Counted from the stretch's first letter, positions 17,001 through 25,665 are shown. The stretch is 35,131 bases of DNA from Akkermansiaceae bacterium (GCA_905181965.1 CAJIZY010000018.1:1-35131); one strand, 5' to 3'. The notes: generated by a model not told the origin, from the sequence alone. A program made the numbers and translations.

Positions 17001-17083
17001 AAACTGAAGCACCCCCCAAACCAACAAAAGAAGATCCTCCAAAGAAAAGAAAGGCCTCCAGTTCAAAACAAAAGACGAAGTAA
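14054..17083 (+). CDS. secreted S9-family (prolyl oligopeptidase-like) peptidase
   Basis: A 1,009-residue serine peptidase with a signal sequence (MRSSLALLLTFFLLPISVFA). The N-terminal two thirds form the WD40/propeller-like gating domain; the C-terminal third is an alpha/beta hydrolase. The catalytic triad is visible: Ser806 in GHSWGAYQ, Asp895 in GDKDGAVDW and His928 in PGENHSLR. The usual S9 layout is decorated with highly charged Lys/Glu/Pro-rich segments: one just after the signal peptide, a long insert in the propeller (about residues 325-375, roughly 15000-15180), and a Lys-rich tail of about 50 residues. These are absent from typical S9 enzymes and probably disordered. It is the first gene of a likely operon: the SDR start codon lies only 2 bp after its stop. 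Its substrate is unknown. Confidence 0.88.
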   Translation: MRSSLALLLTFFLLPISVFAEEPAKVDPPKKETPKKKRKQKSPVKPADYAQWERLDPGNRQFSPNGKWLIYGVTRVDEERTLRLHRLTGKKMPEVESFQHGTRPVFSNDSAWLAVTIGKSPAEAKKEPKEKLPGATTHLRNLASKETIIFKNVSAFHFSDDSRFAAIEVNGKSPGKALIVRNLSNTTNTTFGNVTQHAWSDQGSHLAMVVDSPSISNSLQVFSPKTGILRTLESSDLEYKSLQWRKDSLDLAVMLEKAHAEKEDVSHTVIAWKGVAQKKPKKHVYDHTQDKNFSAEMFLPAGKISWSEDGTAIYCDLKEWENKPKALKPKAAEEPKKEEGEKEDPKKEPQLVKEEETKEEKAPEKKPQPKKREDTMGKTLRDTLQDKSNVEVWHTKDTEIMPLQKKQASSQKNPSRKAMWWLGEKSIVQLGNELTEKIGITRKGNRAIGIDRTPHKETAMFGPRLQDVYKIDTKTGEREKILEGLKYVLSTSPDGQTLLYMRNGKLWACDLETNQETHLGKDLVIKFSDEEDDTLAVEKRPYGQGIWLKDSSAFLMYDRYDLWLISPNGSSTTKMTNGRKDRIRHRLSQANFLKDNDGLLEPDQPLYLALYGDRTKKSGYGKLEAIRSKKPVEVLVWEDKMISSLTRAKNADRYLLTIESGNDSPDIYVSGPNLARRKQISKTNLFQKQHYWGRTELVDFENKNGVKLQGSLRYPANYRDGKKYPMVVYIYEKRSQGLHKYEVPSEKHPYNPAVFSAEGYFVFQPDIVYRPQEPGISALECVVPAVEQILKTGMVDKNKVGLVGHSWGAYQTAFIVTRSDLFAAGVAGAPLTNMMSMSVSVYWNSGQTNAAIFTQSQGRMDKPFWQDPENYIRNSPIHGLDQLNTPLLIAFGDKDGAVDWGQGVQMYNAARWAGKENLVMLVYPGENHSLRKEENMVDYHYRVREWFDTHVKGQEAPKWITEGKSFLERQKEKEDKKDKPQSKTEAPPKPTKEDPPKKRKASSSKQKTK

Positions 17084-17085
17084 TT

Positions 17086-17865
17086 ATGAGACTTCAGAAC
17101 CAAATCATCCTCATCACTGGCAGCACTACCGGGATCGGCGCCGCGATGGCCCGCCTTTTTGTGAAGGAAGGTGCCAAGGTCATTCTCCACGGACGTAATA
17201 TCGAACGGGCCAATGCCCTCCGAGACGAACTTGGACCTGAAAGCTCGGCCTTTGTGCAAGGCGACCTCCAAGATCCCGAACGTCCGGCGGAAATCGCCAG
17301 AGAAGCCCTCAACTGCTTCGGAAAAATCGATTGCCTCGTCAACAACGCGGCCTTTACGACGCGCGGGCATTTACAAAATACCGATGTCGCCTTTTTTGAC
17401 CGTATCATCGCCGTTAACCTACGAGCACCTCTCCAACTCATTCGTCACCTCTTCCCCGCTCTCAAAAAAAGCGAGGGATGTGTTGTCAATATCGGCAGCG
17501 TCCTCGCGCACTGCGGACAAGCCAACATGCTTGCCTACTCGGTCAGCAAAGGGGGGCTCATGACCATGACCCGAAATCTCGCCGATTCCCACGGCACCGA
17601 TAAAGTTCGTTTCAACCAACTCAATGTGGGTTGGACCCTCACCGACAACGAATACCAGGTCAAACTTGACGACGGTCTCGCCGAAGACTGGCCTGAGACT
17701 CTTCCCGAATACGCTGCGCCCTCCGGCCGTATCCTCGCACCTGAGGAAATTGCCGAAGCCGCAGTTTACTGGGCTTCAAAAGCAAGCCGACCCATCACTG
17801 GCAGCGTCCTTGAGCTTGAGCAATACCCACTGATTGGCCGCTACACCAATCACGAAGATAAGTAA
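17086..17865 (+). CDS. short-chain dehydrogenase/reductase (SDR), probable sugar dehydrogenase
   Basis: A complete 259-residue cytoplasmic classical SDR. The cofactor loop TGxxxGIG is at residues 11-18 (TGSTTGIG), the NNA motif is in CLVNNAAF, and the active site has Ser138 (NIGSVLAHCG), Tyr151 and Lys155 (YSVSK). It uses NAD or NADP. Basic residues HGRN at the end of strand beta-2 hint at NADP but do not settle it. It follows the S9 peptidase gene by 2 bp and precedes a sugar-acid dehydratase by 68 bp. Oxidation of a sugar towards the aldonate used by that dehydratase is therefore the likely role. This is inference from context; SDR substrates cannot be read from sequence alone. Confidence 0.88.
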   Translation: MRLQNQIILITGSTTGIGAAMARLFVKEGAKVILHGRNIERANALRDELGPESSAFVQGDLQDPERPAEIAREALNCFGKIDCLVNNAAFTTRGHLQNTDVAFFDRIIAVNLRAPLQLIRHLFPALKKSEGCVVNIGSVLAHCGQANMLAYSVSKGGLMTMTRNLADSHGTDKVRFNQLNVGWTLTDNEYQVKLDDGLAEDWPETLPEYAAPSGRILAPEEIAEAAVYWASKASRPITGSVLELEQYPLIGRYTNHEDK

Positions 17866-17933
17866 CATCAAAATCATTTTAAGTTATTTGCCGCTTTACT
17901 CCTCTACGTGAATTCCACCTTTCATAGATCTCA

Positions 17934-19862
17934 ATGTCCCGCTCCCTCATCTTCGACTCCGGCCTCGAGGAGATTTACACCCTCAAAACTAAAGCGCCCG
18001 GACCATCCGGAACTCTTCCGTTTCTCCCCGAAAAATTAGCCACCGAACCTTCAGGTCACCTCTTTGGCTGGACTCAGAATGTCGGGATGGGCTGGTCCTC
18101 GGAAGACATCTCAGGTCGCGACTATCTCATTCTCTCCACCCAAGGTGGGATTCGTCGTGAGGACGGCACTCCCGTCGCCCTTGGCTATCATACCGGTCAT
18201 TTTGAAGTTGGTCTTCTCATGGAGGAAGCCGCTAAAACGATCACCGCTGCCAAAGGCGTTCCCTTTGCAGGCTTTGTCTCTGATCCTTGCGACGGAAGAA
18301 CTCAGGGAACCGACGGTATGATGGATTCCCTTCCTTATCGCAATGATGCCTCGATGGTGTTCCGCCGCCTGATTCGCTCTCACCCAACCCGCAAAGGTGT
18401 CATCGGAGTAGCCACTTGTGACAAAGGCCTCCCTGCCATGTTGATGGCGCTCGCTGCAACCCAGTCACTCCCTACCATTCTTGTTCCAGGTGGGGTATCA
18501 TTGTTAAGCGAGGAGACAGATGAAGATCTTGGTCGAATTCAAACCATCGGTGCTCGTTATTCTCAAGGCGAGATCTCTCTCGACTACGCAGCTCACGCTG
18601 CCTGCCGATCTTGCGGTTCCCCTGGTGGTGGATGTCAATTTCTCGGGACCGCTGCGACTGCTCAAGTGGTTGCTGAGGCACTCGGCCTCTCTCTTCCCCA
18701 TTCTGCCCTCGCACCATCTGGAACCGAGATCTGGAAAGACATGGGGCGCCGATCTGCTCTTGCGATGCTCGACCTAGAAAAGAATGGCCTTACGACCGCG
18801 GATATCCTTTCTGAAAAATCGCTTGAAAACGCCCTTGCCCTCCACTGCGCCTTTGGGGGCTCCACCAACCTCATTATGCACCTTCCAGCCATTGCCCATC
18901 AGGCTGGGTTAAGGCGTCCCAATGTCGATGACTGGCGTCGTTTTAATGCTGAGATTCCACGCCTCGTCGACGCCCTTCCGAACGGCCCACAACACTTCGC
19001 AACCGTCCAGGTCTTCCTTGCTGGCGGAGTCCCCGAGGTGATGCTTCACCTTCGTGACATGGGAAAACTTCATCTTGATGCCATGACTGTCACCGGACAA
19101 ACCGTTGGTGAAAACCTAGATTGGTGGGAAAATTCCGAACGCCGTATTCGTCTCAAGGAAAAACTCACACAACTTGACAGTATTGATCCTGATGACGTCA
19201 TACAATCCCCGGCCCGAGCCCGCGAAAATGGACTCACCTCTACCGTCACTTTTCCTCAAGGAAATCTTGCGCCCGAAGGTTCGCTTATCAAATCCACGGC
19301 CATAGATCCGTCGCTCATTGATGACCGAGGAATCTATCTTCACCAAGGTCCGGCCCGTGTTTTTACCTCTGAACCGGATGCCATCGCCGCTGTTAAATCA
19401 ACCGGTGACGACCGCATTTGTAAAGGCGACGTCATTGTCCTCATCGGATACGGCCCTATCGGTTGTGGTATGCCAGAAACCGCCCAACTCACGATCGCAC
19501 TCAAGCATCTTTCATGGGGTAAAGAAGTCGCCCTCATCACAGACGGCCGATTCTCCGGTGTCTCGACCGGAGCCTGTATCGGGCATATCTCTCCAGAAGC
19601 TTGGTCTGGCGGCCCGATCGGGAAACTCTGTGATGGCGACCCTGTTCGCATTGAAATTAATTGTCACAATATGACTGGTTCTGTTGATTACACCGGCACC
19701 GAAAACATAACCTCTCGTGACACCAACCCCGCTCTTCAACCCAACCTTGATGTCCCGGACGATACCCGCCTCTGGGCCGCTCTTCAAGATGTCAGCGGCG
19801 GCTCTTGGGGTGGCTGCGTTTACGATGTCGACGCCATCATCTCAAAACTGAAAAACTCATGA
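17934..19862 (+). CDS. IlvD/Edd-family sugar-acid dehydratase, YjhG/YagF (D-xylonate dehydratase) type
   Basis: This cytoplasmic Fe-S enzyme removes water from an aldonic acid to give a 2-keto-3-deoxy acid. The 642-residue length and the N-terminal text (IYTLKTKAPGPSGTLP, SGHLFGWTQNVGMGW, LILSTQGG, ALGYHTGHFEVGLL) fit the YjhG/YagF branch rather than branched-chain IlvD. Candidate cluster cysteines are C119 (DPCDGRTQG), C162 (ATCDKGLP) and C234 (GGGCQFLGTA). It follows the SDR by 68 bp, and its TGA overlaps the ATG of the sulfatase (ATGA at 19859-19862), so translation is probably coupled. Together with the SDR this suggests a non-phosphorylative sugar oxidation route acting on sugars freed by the sulfatases. 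The real substrate (xylonate, galactonate, fuconate or other) is not determined. Confidence 0.88.
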   Translation: MSRSLIFDSGLEEIYTLKTKAPGPSGTLPFLPEKLATEPSGHLFGWTQNVGMGWSSEDISGRDYLILSTQGGIRREDGTPVALGYHTGHFEVGLLMEEAAKTITAAKGVPFAGFVSDPCDGRTQGTDGMMDSLPYRNDASMVFRRLIRSHPTRKGVIGVATCDKGLPAMLMALAATQSLPTILVPGGVSLLSEETDEDLGRIQTIGARYSQGEISLDYAAHAACRSCGSPGGGCQFLGTAATAQVVAEALGLSLPHSALAPSGTEIWKDMGRRSALAMLDLEKNGLTTADILSEKSLENALALHCAFGGSTNLIMHLPAIAHQAGLRRPNVDDWRRFNAEIPRLVDALPNGPQHFATVQVFLAGGVPEVMLHLRDMGKLHLDAMTVTGQTVGENLDWWENSERRIRLKEKLTQLDSIDPDDVIQSPARARENGLTSTVTFPQGNLAPEGSLIKSTAIDPSLIDDRGIYLHQGPARVFTSEPDAIAAVKSTGDDRICKGDVIVLIGYGPIGCGMPETAQLTIALKHLSWGKEVALITDGRFSGVSTGACIGHISPEAWSGGPIGKLCDGDPVRIEINCHNMTGSVDYTGTENITSRDTNPALQPNLDVPDDTRLWAALQDVSGGSWGGCVYDVDAIISKLKNS

Positions 19863-21278
19863 AGCGCCTCTTCGTCACCCTTGCCTCGATTTCCCTCTCC
19901 GCCTTCGGCGCAGAAAAGCCTAAACGTCTTGTTTATCATCTCGGATGATCTGACCGCCACCGCACTTTCGTGCTATGGCAACAAAGTCTGCAAAACCCCA
20001 AACATTGATCGTCTCGCCTCACAGGGAACCCGGTTTACCAAAGCCTATTGCCAAGGGACCTACTGTGGTCCTTCTCGGGCCTCGTTCATGAGTGGATATT
20101 ACCCACACGCCATCAAGATGCTCGGCTATGGATCACCCAGACCGGCCATTGGAGAGCGGGCTACCTGGGCTCAACATTTCAAAAATAATGGCTACCACAC
20201 TGCACGGGTTTCCAAAATCTTCCACATGGGCGTTCCTGGTGGAATTGAAAAAGGCACTGATGGTGCTGACGACCCAGCCTCTTGGACCGAGCGATTCAAC
20301 TCAGCAGGTCCAGAATGGAAGGCTCCAGGAGATGGTGAAACTTTGGAGAACAATGCCGACGGACGAAAGCCCGGCCCGGTGGGCGGCAACACCTTTGTCG
20401 TGGTCGAAGCCGATGGCGATGACCTTGTCCACTCTGACGGGAAAACCGCCGCCAAAGCCGTAGAACTCATTAAGCAACATAAAGATAAGCCCTTCTTTCT
20501 AGGAGTCGGGTTTGTGCGGCCTCACGTTCCGTTTGTCGCACCTAGAAAGGACTACACCGACTTCCTTCCCTACGCAAAAATGCAGCTACCTCCAAAGCTC
20601 AAAGAGGATTGGGCTGATATTCCAAAGGCGGGAATCAACTACAAGACAAGCAAGAATATGAAGATGGACGTCCGTCGACAAAAGAAAGCTGTGGGCGGAT
20701 ATTACGCTTCTGTTGCATTCATGGACCGCATGGTTGGGCAGGTGCTCGATGGACTGAAGGAAGCCGGGTTGGATGACAACACTATCGTCATTTTCACGAG
20801 TGACCACGGCTACCATTTGGGCGAGCATGATTTTTGGGCCAAAGTCAGTCTTCACGATGAATCTGCTGCTGTCCCCCTCATCATCCGCATGCCGGGCAAG
20901 AAGCCCGCTGTCTGTCACTCTCTGGTCGAACTCCTCGATCTTTATCCCACTCTTTCCAATCTCTGCGGCCTTAAGGTTCCCGGACGATTACAAGGAAAGG
21001 ACATCTCCGAGATGATGACCGATCCTGCGAAGGAAGTTCGTAGCGCTGCCTTCAGCGTAAACGGGAAAGGCTTCCTCTTAAGAGAACAAGACTGGGCCTT
21101 CATCGCTTACGGAAGAAACGGCCAAGGTGATCAAGAACTCTTCGACATGAAACAAGATCCCAAACAATTCACCAACCTCGCCAAGGACCCCAAATATGGT
21201 CAAACCCTCGCCCGTTTCCAAAAGCAAATGGCTGCCAAACTCAAGGAAGTGCGAACCAATGACTTGGGCCTAAAGTAA
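19859..21278 (+). CDS. secreted sulfatase, iduronate-2-sulfatase-like, frameshifted after the signal peptide
   Basis: The ATG at 19859 overlaps the preceding stop and encodes a signal peptide (MKRLFVTLASISLSAFGAEKP). One surplus T at 19921 then breaks the frame. Without it the text reads AEKPNVLFIISDDL, the usual sulfatase start, and the gene gives 472 aa. An alternative TTG start at 19881 keeps the enzyme in frame but replaces the signal peptide with PRFPSPPSAQKS, so I do not favour it. The formylglycine motif is CGPSR (Cys codon 20064-20066). Metal-site features are ISDDL and FTSDHGYHLGEH; SKIFHM and FVRPHVPF are typical of the iduronate-2-sulfatase-like branch. It would remove sulfate esters from polysaccharide in the periplasm or outside. 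It belongs to the peptidase-SDR-dehydratase operon. Confidence 0.85.
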
Positions 21279-21437
21279 TAACGATATTCTTTTTTCTCTA
21301 ATAATTTTCAAGGTCACGAGACCCTGCCTTAAGAGGAAATCTATCGCTCGTGGATGGGATGATCCACGCGGAATCCTTAGTTTGGGTATGAGTTAGAGAG
21401 CTCTGAAATAACACTTTCAATTCCAATTAACAAAAAT

Positions 21438-21461
21438 GGCCCGAACCTGAAGGTTCGGACC
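21438..21461 (-). terminator. intrinsic terminator of the CIA30-fasciclin gene
   Basis: CCGAACC and GGTTCGG with loop TGAA form the core stem, extended by two G-C pairs beyond one mismatch. Read on the minus strand it is followed by ATTTTTG. It lies about 30 bp past the stop codon at 21491. Confidence 0.75.
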
Positions 21462-21490
21462 AATCTAAAATAACTCTGAAAAGGTAAAAC

Positions 21491-23206
21491 CTAGTTTTTG
21501 GAAAGAGTGGTATAAACGTGGTCTAACCCGCTCCGAAGAACCCAAGCCCGCTCAGTATCGCTTTCAATATCCCCTGACTTTTTCACCAGTTGCTTGATCA
21601 CCATGCTGACGCGAGAATCGACGCAGGACGCTTCGGAAATTGAGACCATGCAGTCGCGGTAGATACTTGCGCACTCCCCGTGTTCTCCACTGTTGAAGAT
21701 CGGAACCCCACGATCGATCGCTGCCTCAATCTGCTCGAGAGGGCTCTTCCCACTCATCGCGGCAGTTTTCTTCTCACCACGATTCGAAGAAGAAAGAATG
21801 ACTGCGTCAATCACGTGGATCACTCCATTGTCACACTTGATATCAGTCTTGACGATGGTCGCTCCATTGACCTTGAGAAGACCATCCACAATCTCAAACT
21901 TGAGGGACCCACCGCTGAGGGATTTTGCGGTTCCCGCATTGAGTGCATCACCAGCGCTCACCTTCCCCGGGATCGCATGAAGGCTCAAAATGGACGTTAA
22001 CTTATCACGGTTTTCAGGTTTCAAAAGTTCTTCAACCGTGCCTTTTGGCAGTGCAGCGAACGCGGCATCTGTCGGAGCCAAAACAGTTAAATTTTGATCG
22101 CTAGTCAAAGCATCAGTCAGCCCAACCGCATCGACTGCTGCAAGAAGAGTGGTGAAGTTGCCGGCCCGCTTTGCGACACTCGCAATGTCATTGGATGGCT
22201 CGGCAGCCTTCGGGGGAAGAATGACCGAATCGATCACGTGGATCACTCCGTTGGAGCACTGGACGTCCGCATTAATAATGGCGGCATCATTAACACGAAC
22301 CCGACCCTTCGAGAAGGCAATCTTCACAGAGGACCCCTGCACCGTTTTCGCTTCAGCAGCAGAGATCGCGCCCGCTAGGTTTACCGAACCACTTAGGACG
22401 TGGTAGGTGAGGACAGCCTGAAGCTTCGCACTATTCTCCGGCTTCAGTAAGGTTTCGACGGTGCCTGCTGGAAGCTTTTTGAAGGCATCGTCAGTTGGGG
22501 CAAAGACCGTGAATGGGCCCTTACCTTGGAGCGTTCCCACTAATTTCGCCTCGGTCAGAGCCTTAGCGAGGATACTAAAACGCCCATCCGCTATAGCTGC
22601 CGAGACAATATCGTCCCCGCTAGATGATCCGCCATAGGCACGGATCCAATCAACCTGAAGCTCAAAAGGACCTTGCTTCTTGTCCCCAAGAAGAAGACCA
22701 ACTCGACTGATCTTGCCGGGATCAAACTTTTCTTTGGAAAGGCTCATTCCACGAAAGCTCCCCTTGAATTGCTCAAAGGGCACCTTCACTTCAATCCACT
22801 CATCTTTCTCCGTCTTGAAGTCTGCCTTGAACGAAACTTCCATTCCTCGGAAGCGAGCCTCAGTGTTGAAGCGCATCTGATAGGTCCGGCCATCACCCTT
22901 CACTCGAGCAACAAGGCCATCAGCCTCCGCAAGATTCATTTTGAGTCTCTCGGTCCGAAGTGAGGAAAACCCCCCATTGTTTTCCAAAGAAAGTTTTCCG
23001 CTAAAAGTGAGAATACCATCGTCTGAGACCTTTATACTGCCTTTCGACCGTCCACCCATTACGCCATCATCGACAACACGCCAGCCGAGAGATTCAGCTT
23101 CGCTCGAATCGAATTCGGCAATGGAGTTTTTCCCGGCTGATGCAGGAGTTTGGGAAAGGGCCAAACAAGCGACGGCCAAGGTTGTTTTTCGGAACGGATT
23201 TTTCAT
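21491..23206 (-). CDS. exported CIA30-like protein with two fasciclin (FAS1) domains
   Basis: 571 residues with a signal peptide (MKNPFRKTTLAVACLALSQTPASA). Residues about 28-190 match the CIA30/galactose-binding-like fold (WRVVDDGVMGGRSKGSI, FSGKLSLENNGGFSSLR, FELQVDWIRAYG). Two FAS1 adhesion domains follow (about 199-335 and 340-470), each with the two signature blocks: FTVFAPTDDAFKKLP ... NGVIHVIDSVILP and LTVLAPTDAAFAALP ... NGVIHVIDAVILS. The last 90 residues are a separate helical tail with four cysteines and no family I recognise. FAS1 domains usually mediate cell-cell or matrix adhesion, and CIA30 folds bind sugars in some proteins. A surface adhesin or matrix protein is thus likely, but the precise function is open. 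It is transcribed alone with its own terminator. Confidence 0.88.
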   Translation of the reverse strand: MKNPFRKTTLAVACLALSQTPASAGKNSIAEFDSSEAESLGWRVVDDGVMGGRSKGSIKVSDDGILTFSGKLSLENNGGFSSLRTERLKMNLAEADGLVARVKGDGRTYQMRFNTEARFRGMEVSFKADFKTEKDEWIEVKVPFEQFKGSFRGMSLSKEKFDPGKISRVGLLLGDKKQGPFELQVDWIRAYGGSSSGDDIVSAAIADGRFSILAKALTEAKLVGTLQGKGPFTVFAPTDDAFKKLPAGTVETLLKPENSAKLQAVLTYHVLSGSVNLAGAISAAEAKTVQGSSVKIAFSKGRVRVNDAAIINADVQCSNGVIHVIDSVILPPKAAEPSNDIASVAKRAGNFTTLLAAVDAVGLTDALTSDQNLTVLAPTDAAFAALPKGTVEELLKPENRDKLTSILSLHAIPGKVSAGDALNAGTAKSLSGGSLKFEIVDGLLKVNGATIVKTDIKCDNGVIHVIDAVILSSSNRGEKKTAAMSGKSPLEQIEAAIDRGVPIFNSGEHGECASIYRDCMVSISEASCVDSRVSMVIKQLVKKSGDIESDTERAWVLRSGLDHVYTTLSKN

Positions 23207-23360
23207 TACATTCTAACAACGCACCGGAAATTTACCTGTCAAAGGGATTTTACGCCCTAATTTATTTAGGAAACCGAGAGGACTTTAACGATAAGCAAAC
23301 TCTCAGGGATGCGTCCGCGAAGCCTTCCCGAGACCTCAAAAAAAATTAGGCGAGGAAAAA

Positions 23361-24089
23361 TCAAAGAAATAATTCCCTCAATTCACTAATCCTCGCAATT
23401 GTCTTATCAGGCTCAAGATCACCAGCTTTGCGTTCAAATTTTTCATAAGGCAGGTGCTCAGTCGTAAGAATTGAATTCATCCCCATCCCCTTTGAACCCT
23501 GCACATCGGCAAGCCAATTATCACCAACATAAACGCACTCACTCGGGTCACTTTGCAATTGGTCCAAAAGCACCTGATAGGGGCGCGGATCCGGCTTTAC
23601 CCAACCAATCTCTCCCGACACCACAATCGCATCAAAGAATTGAGTCATTCCGAGCTCTTCGACACCATCACGAATCGAGCGGCTACACGGAAAATTGGAT
23701 AGCAAGGCAAGCCGATATGATTTAGCCAGATCCGTCAGAAGCGGCAAAATCACATCCGACAATTCAATGATCTCAACAAAAATCTTATATCGCTCCTCAG
23801 CCAACTCTCTGACCTGAGCTTCCGTTGCAGTAATCGGATAAATTCCCTCGATGAGTTCACGACAACAGTCCCCGACATCATTTTCCCGATAACCATCGTG
23901 ATAAGGGGCCACGATCTGACGATCCCGAATCGCCTTCAGTTTTGCGGTGTCACAACTTCCAAACATTTCCGTCAACTTGGAAGTCAGCCCTTTATACTGT
24001 TTCGCAATCTGCCTTGGCCCAAATTCAATCAAAGTATTACCCAAATCAAAACAGATCACTTTAGTGTTCGCAAACTCAGCGTGCATCAT
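23361..24089 (-). CDS. HAD-superfamily hydrolase
   Basis: A cytoplasmic phosphatase-like protein of about 243 aa. I chose the ATG at 24089 (MMHAEFANTKVICFDLGNT), which places motif I at residue 15, as is usual. A TTG at 24140 could add 17 residues but has no supporting features. Motif I is DLGNT (D15 nucleophile; the second Asp of DxD is Gly), motif II is LSNF, motif III is the Lys in KPDPRPY, and motif IV is GDNWLADVQGSKGMGM. A helical cap sits between motifs I and II (subfamily IA layout). The substrate cannot be predicted. The gene is divergent from the sulfatase pair at 24226 and is not obviously part of the sulfate pathway. Confidence 0.85.
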   Translation of the reverse strand: MMHAEFANTKVICFDLGNTLIEFGPRQIAKQYKGLTSKLTEMFGSCDTAKLKAIRDRQIVAPYHDGYRENDVGDCCRELIEGIYPITATEAQVRELAEERYKIFVEIIELSDVILPLLTDLAKSYRLALLSNFPCSRSIRDGVEELGMTQFFDAIVVSGEIGWVKPDPRPYQVLLDQLQSDPSECVYVGDNWLADVQGSKGMGMNSILTTEHLPYEKFERKAGDLEPDKTIARISELRELFL

Positions 24090-24225
24090 TGTGTCTGTCT
24101 TGCTCGGAACAAATTTGCAAGCCGCTTCCAGATCTCGCAAAGTGAAGAATGTCCCTCCTTCCTCATAACTATAAAATCCATCTGGTGGATTGCGAAAGGA
24201 CGCCCATTACATAAGATCGCTAAGC

Positions 24226-25665
24226 ATGAAACCGCTACTCGTTTCTTTAATCGCCGTCTGTTCTTTTCCTGCTTTGGCAGCGAACAAACCAAACATCCTT
24301 TGGATTTTCTGCGAAGACCTCTCCCCTTGGATGGAATCCTACGGTTTTCCTGTGAATGCGGGTAAGACCCCAACTTTAGACAAGCTTAGCAAAAATGGTA
24401 TCCGATTTTCTCGCTGCTATGTCCCGGCCCCAGTCTGCTCGGCCTGCCGCTCCGCCATGATCACCGGGGTTTATCAAACAACTACCGGGACTCATCAACA
24501 TCGCTCCTCCCGCAGCCCCGAAGCCGCGATCCAACTGCCCACAGGAATCAAAACTTTGCCACAACTCTTCATCGAAAATGGCTACTCTACTTTTAACAAA
24601 GGCAAGGATGACTACAATTTCATCTACGATCGTAAAAAGCACTACAGCGCTGATACTCAAAAACCAACACCCAAGACCGGCCAGAAAAAAGGATTCTATG
24701 GGAAGAGAGGGAAGTCCGACTGGACGACCCTCCCGAAAGGAAAGCCCTGGTTTGGACAGATCCAATTAGGCGGCGGAAAAACCAACACCCGAAAGCTCGC
24801 CGACAAAGTCGACCCCGCGACCATGAAGGTCCCACCTTACTTCCCAAACGAGGAAATCTTCCGCCAGGAATGGGCTCACCATTACGACACCGTCCGCGTC
24901 ACAGACGGCCATGTCAAAAACATCATGGGTCGTCTCGAAGCGGATGGCCTCCTCAAAAACACCATCGTCTTTTTTTTCTCCGATCACGGCAATAACCACT
25001 CTCTTCGCCACAAGCAATTCTGCTACGAAGGCGGTGTCCATGTTCCCCTCATTATCTCAGGACCAGGCATCGAGAAGAATTCCACCCGCAACGAACTCAT
25101 CAGTGGTCTTGATATCTCCGCCACCACGCTCGCTCTTGCTGGTATTGAACTCCCTGACTACCTCCACGGAAAAGATCTCTTTGGCGACCACTACAAAGCA
25201 CGGGACTACGTCGTCTCGGCCCGTGATCGTTGCGATTACACGATCGACCGCATCCGCACCGTACGGACCGAAAAGTTCCGCTACCTCCGCAACTTCATGA
25301 CCGATCGTATTCTCCTCCAAGCCCAATACCGCGACGGGCAGGCACAAACCAAACGCCTCCGCGAGCTCCACGCCAAAGGTGAACTTGGGAAGATCCCAAC
25401 CTGGGCCTTCTTCGGAAAACGCCCCGCCGAAGAACTCTACGATCTCGAAAAAGATCCTCATCAGGTCAACAACCTCGCCAACGATCCCAGATTCGCCGGC
25501 GAATTGAAACACCACCGCGACCTCCTCAACAAATGGATCAAGGAAACCGGCGACAAGGGAGAGCACCCCGAATCTCACGAACACCTTCGTGCCATTTACA
25601 AGCGCTGGGGAACTAAATGCGTTAACCCCGAGTTCGATATCTTTAAAAAGGAAGATGGCAAATAA
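24226..25665 (+). CDS. secreted sulfatase, sulfamidase-like
   Basis: A 479-residue sulfatase starting at the ATG at 24226, with a signal peptide (MKPLLVSLIAVCSFPALAA) directly before NKPNILWIFCEDLSP. The formylglycine cysteine is C71 in CSACR, the C-x-A-x-R form rather than the common C-x-P-x-R. Other conserved features are NKGKDDYNF, FFFSDHGNNH and LISGLDISATTLALAGI. The C-terminal EELYDLEKDPHQVNNLA is the usual 'YDLxxDPxExxNLA' tail. The overall pattern is closest to N-sulfoglucosamine sulfohydrolase-like enzymes of Planctomycetota and Verrucomicrobiota, but the substrate is not determined. It is the first gene of a two-sulfatase operon; the next starts 30 bp later. A formylglycine-generating enzyme must be encoded elsewhere, as none is present here. 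Confidence 0.92.
   Translation: MKPLLVSLIAVCSFPALAANKPNILWIFCEDLSPWMESYGFPVNAGKTPTLDKLSKNGIRFSRCYVPAPVCSACRSAMITGVYQTTTGTHQHRSSRSPEAAIQLPTGIKTLPQLFIENGYSTFNKGKDDYNFIYDRKKHYSADTQKPTPKTGQKKGFYGKRGKSDWTTLPKGKPWFGQIQLGGGKTNTRKLADKVDPATMKVPPYFPNEEIFRQEWAHHYDTVRVTDGHVKNIMGRLEADGLLKNTIVFFFSDHGNNHSLRHKQFCYEGGVHVPLIISGPGIEKNSTRNELISGLDISATTLALAGIELPDYLHGKDLFGDHYKARDYVVSARDRCDYTIDRIRTVRTEKFRYLRNFMTDRILLQAQYRDGQAQTKRLRELHAKGELGKIPTWAFFGKRPAEELYDLEKDPHQVNNLANDPRFAGELKHHRDLLNKWIKETGDKGEHPESHEHLRAIYKRWGTKCVNPEFDIFKKEDGK

Noticed and set aside
17086..17865. The intact SDR gene as donor of the antisense patch at 7615-7716
   Set aside because: The equivalent segment (MARLFVKEGAKVILHGRN) is too different from LADVGCSVIAVSAS.
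19881..19883. TTG at 19881 as the natural sulfatase start
   Set aside because: It would replace a clean, overlapping-start signal peptide with an unrelated Pro/Ser-rich leader. One surplus base explains the data better.
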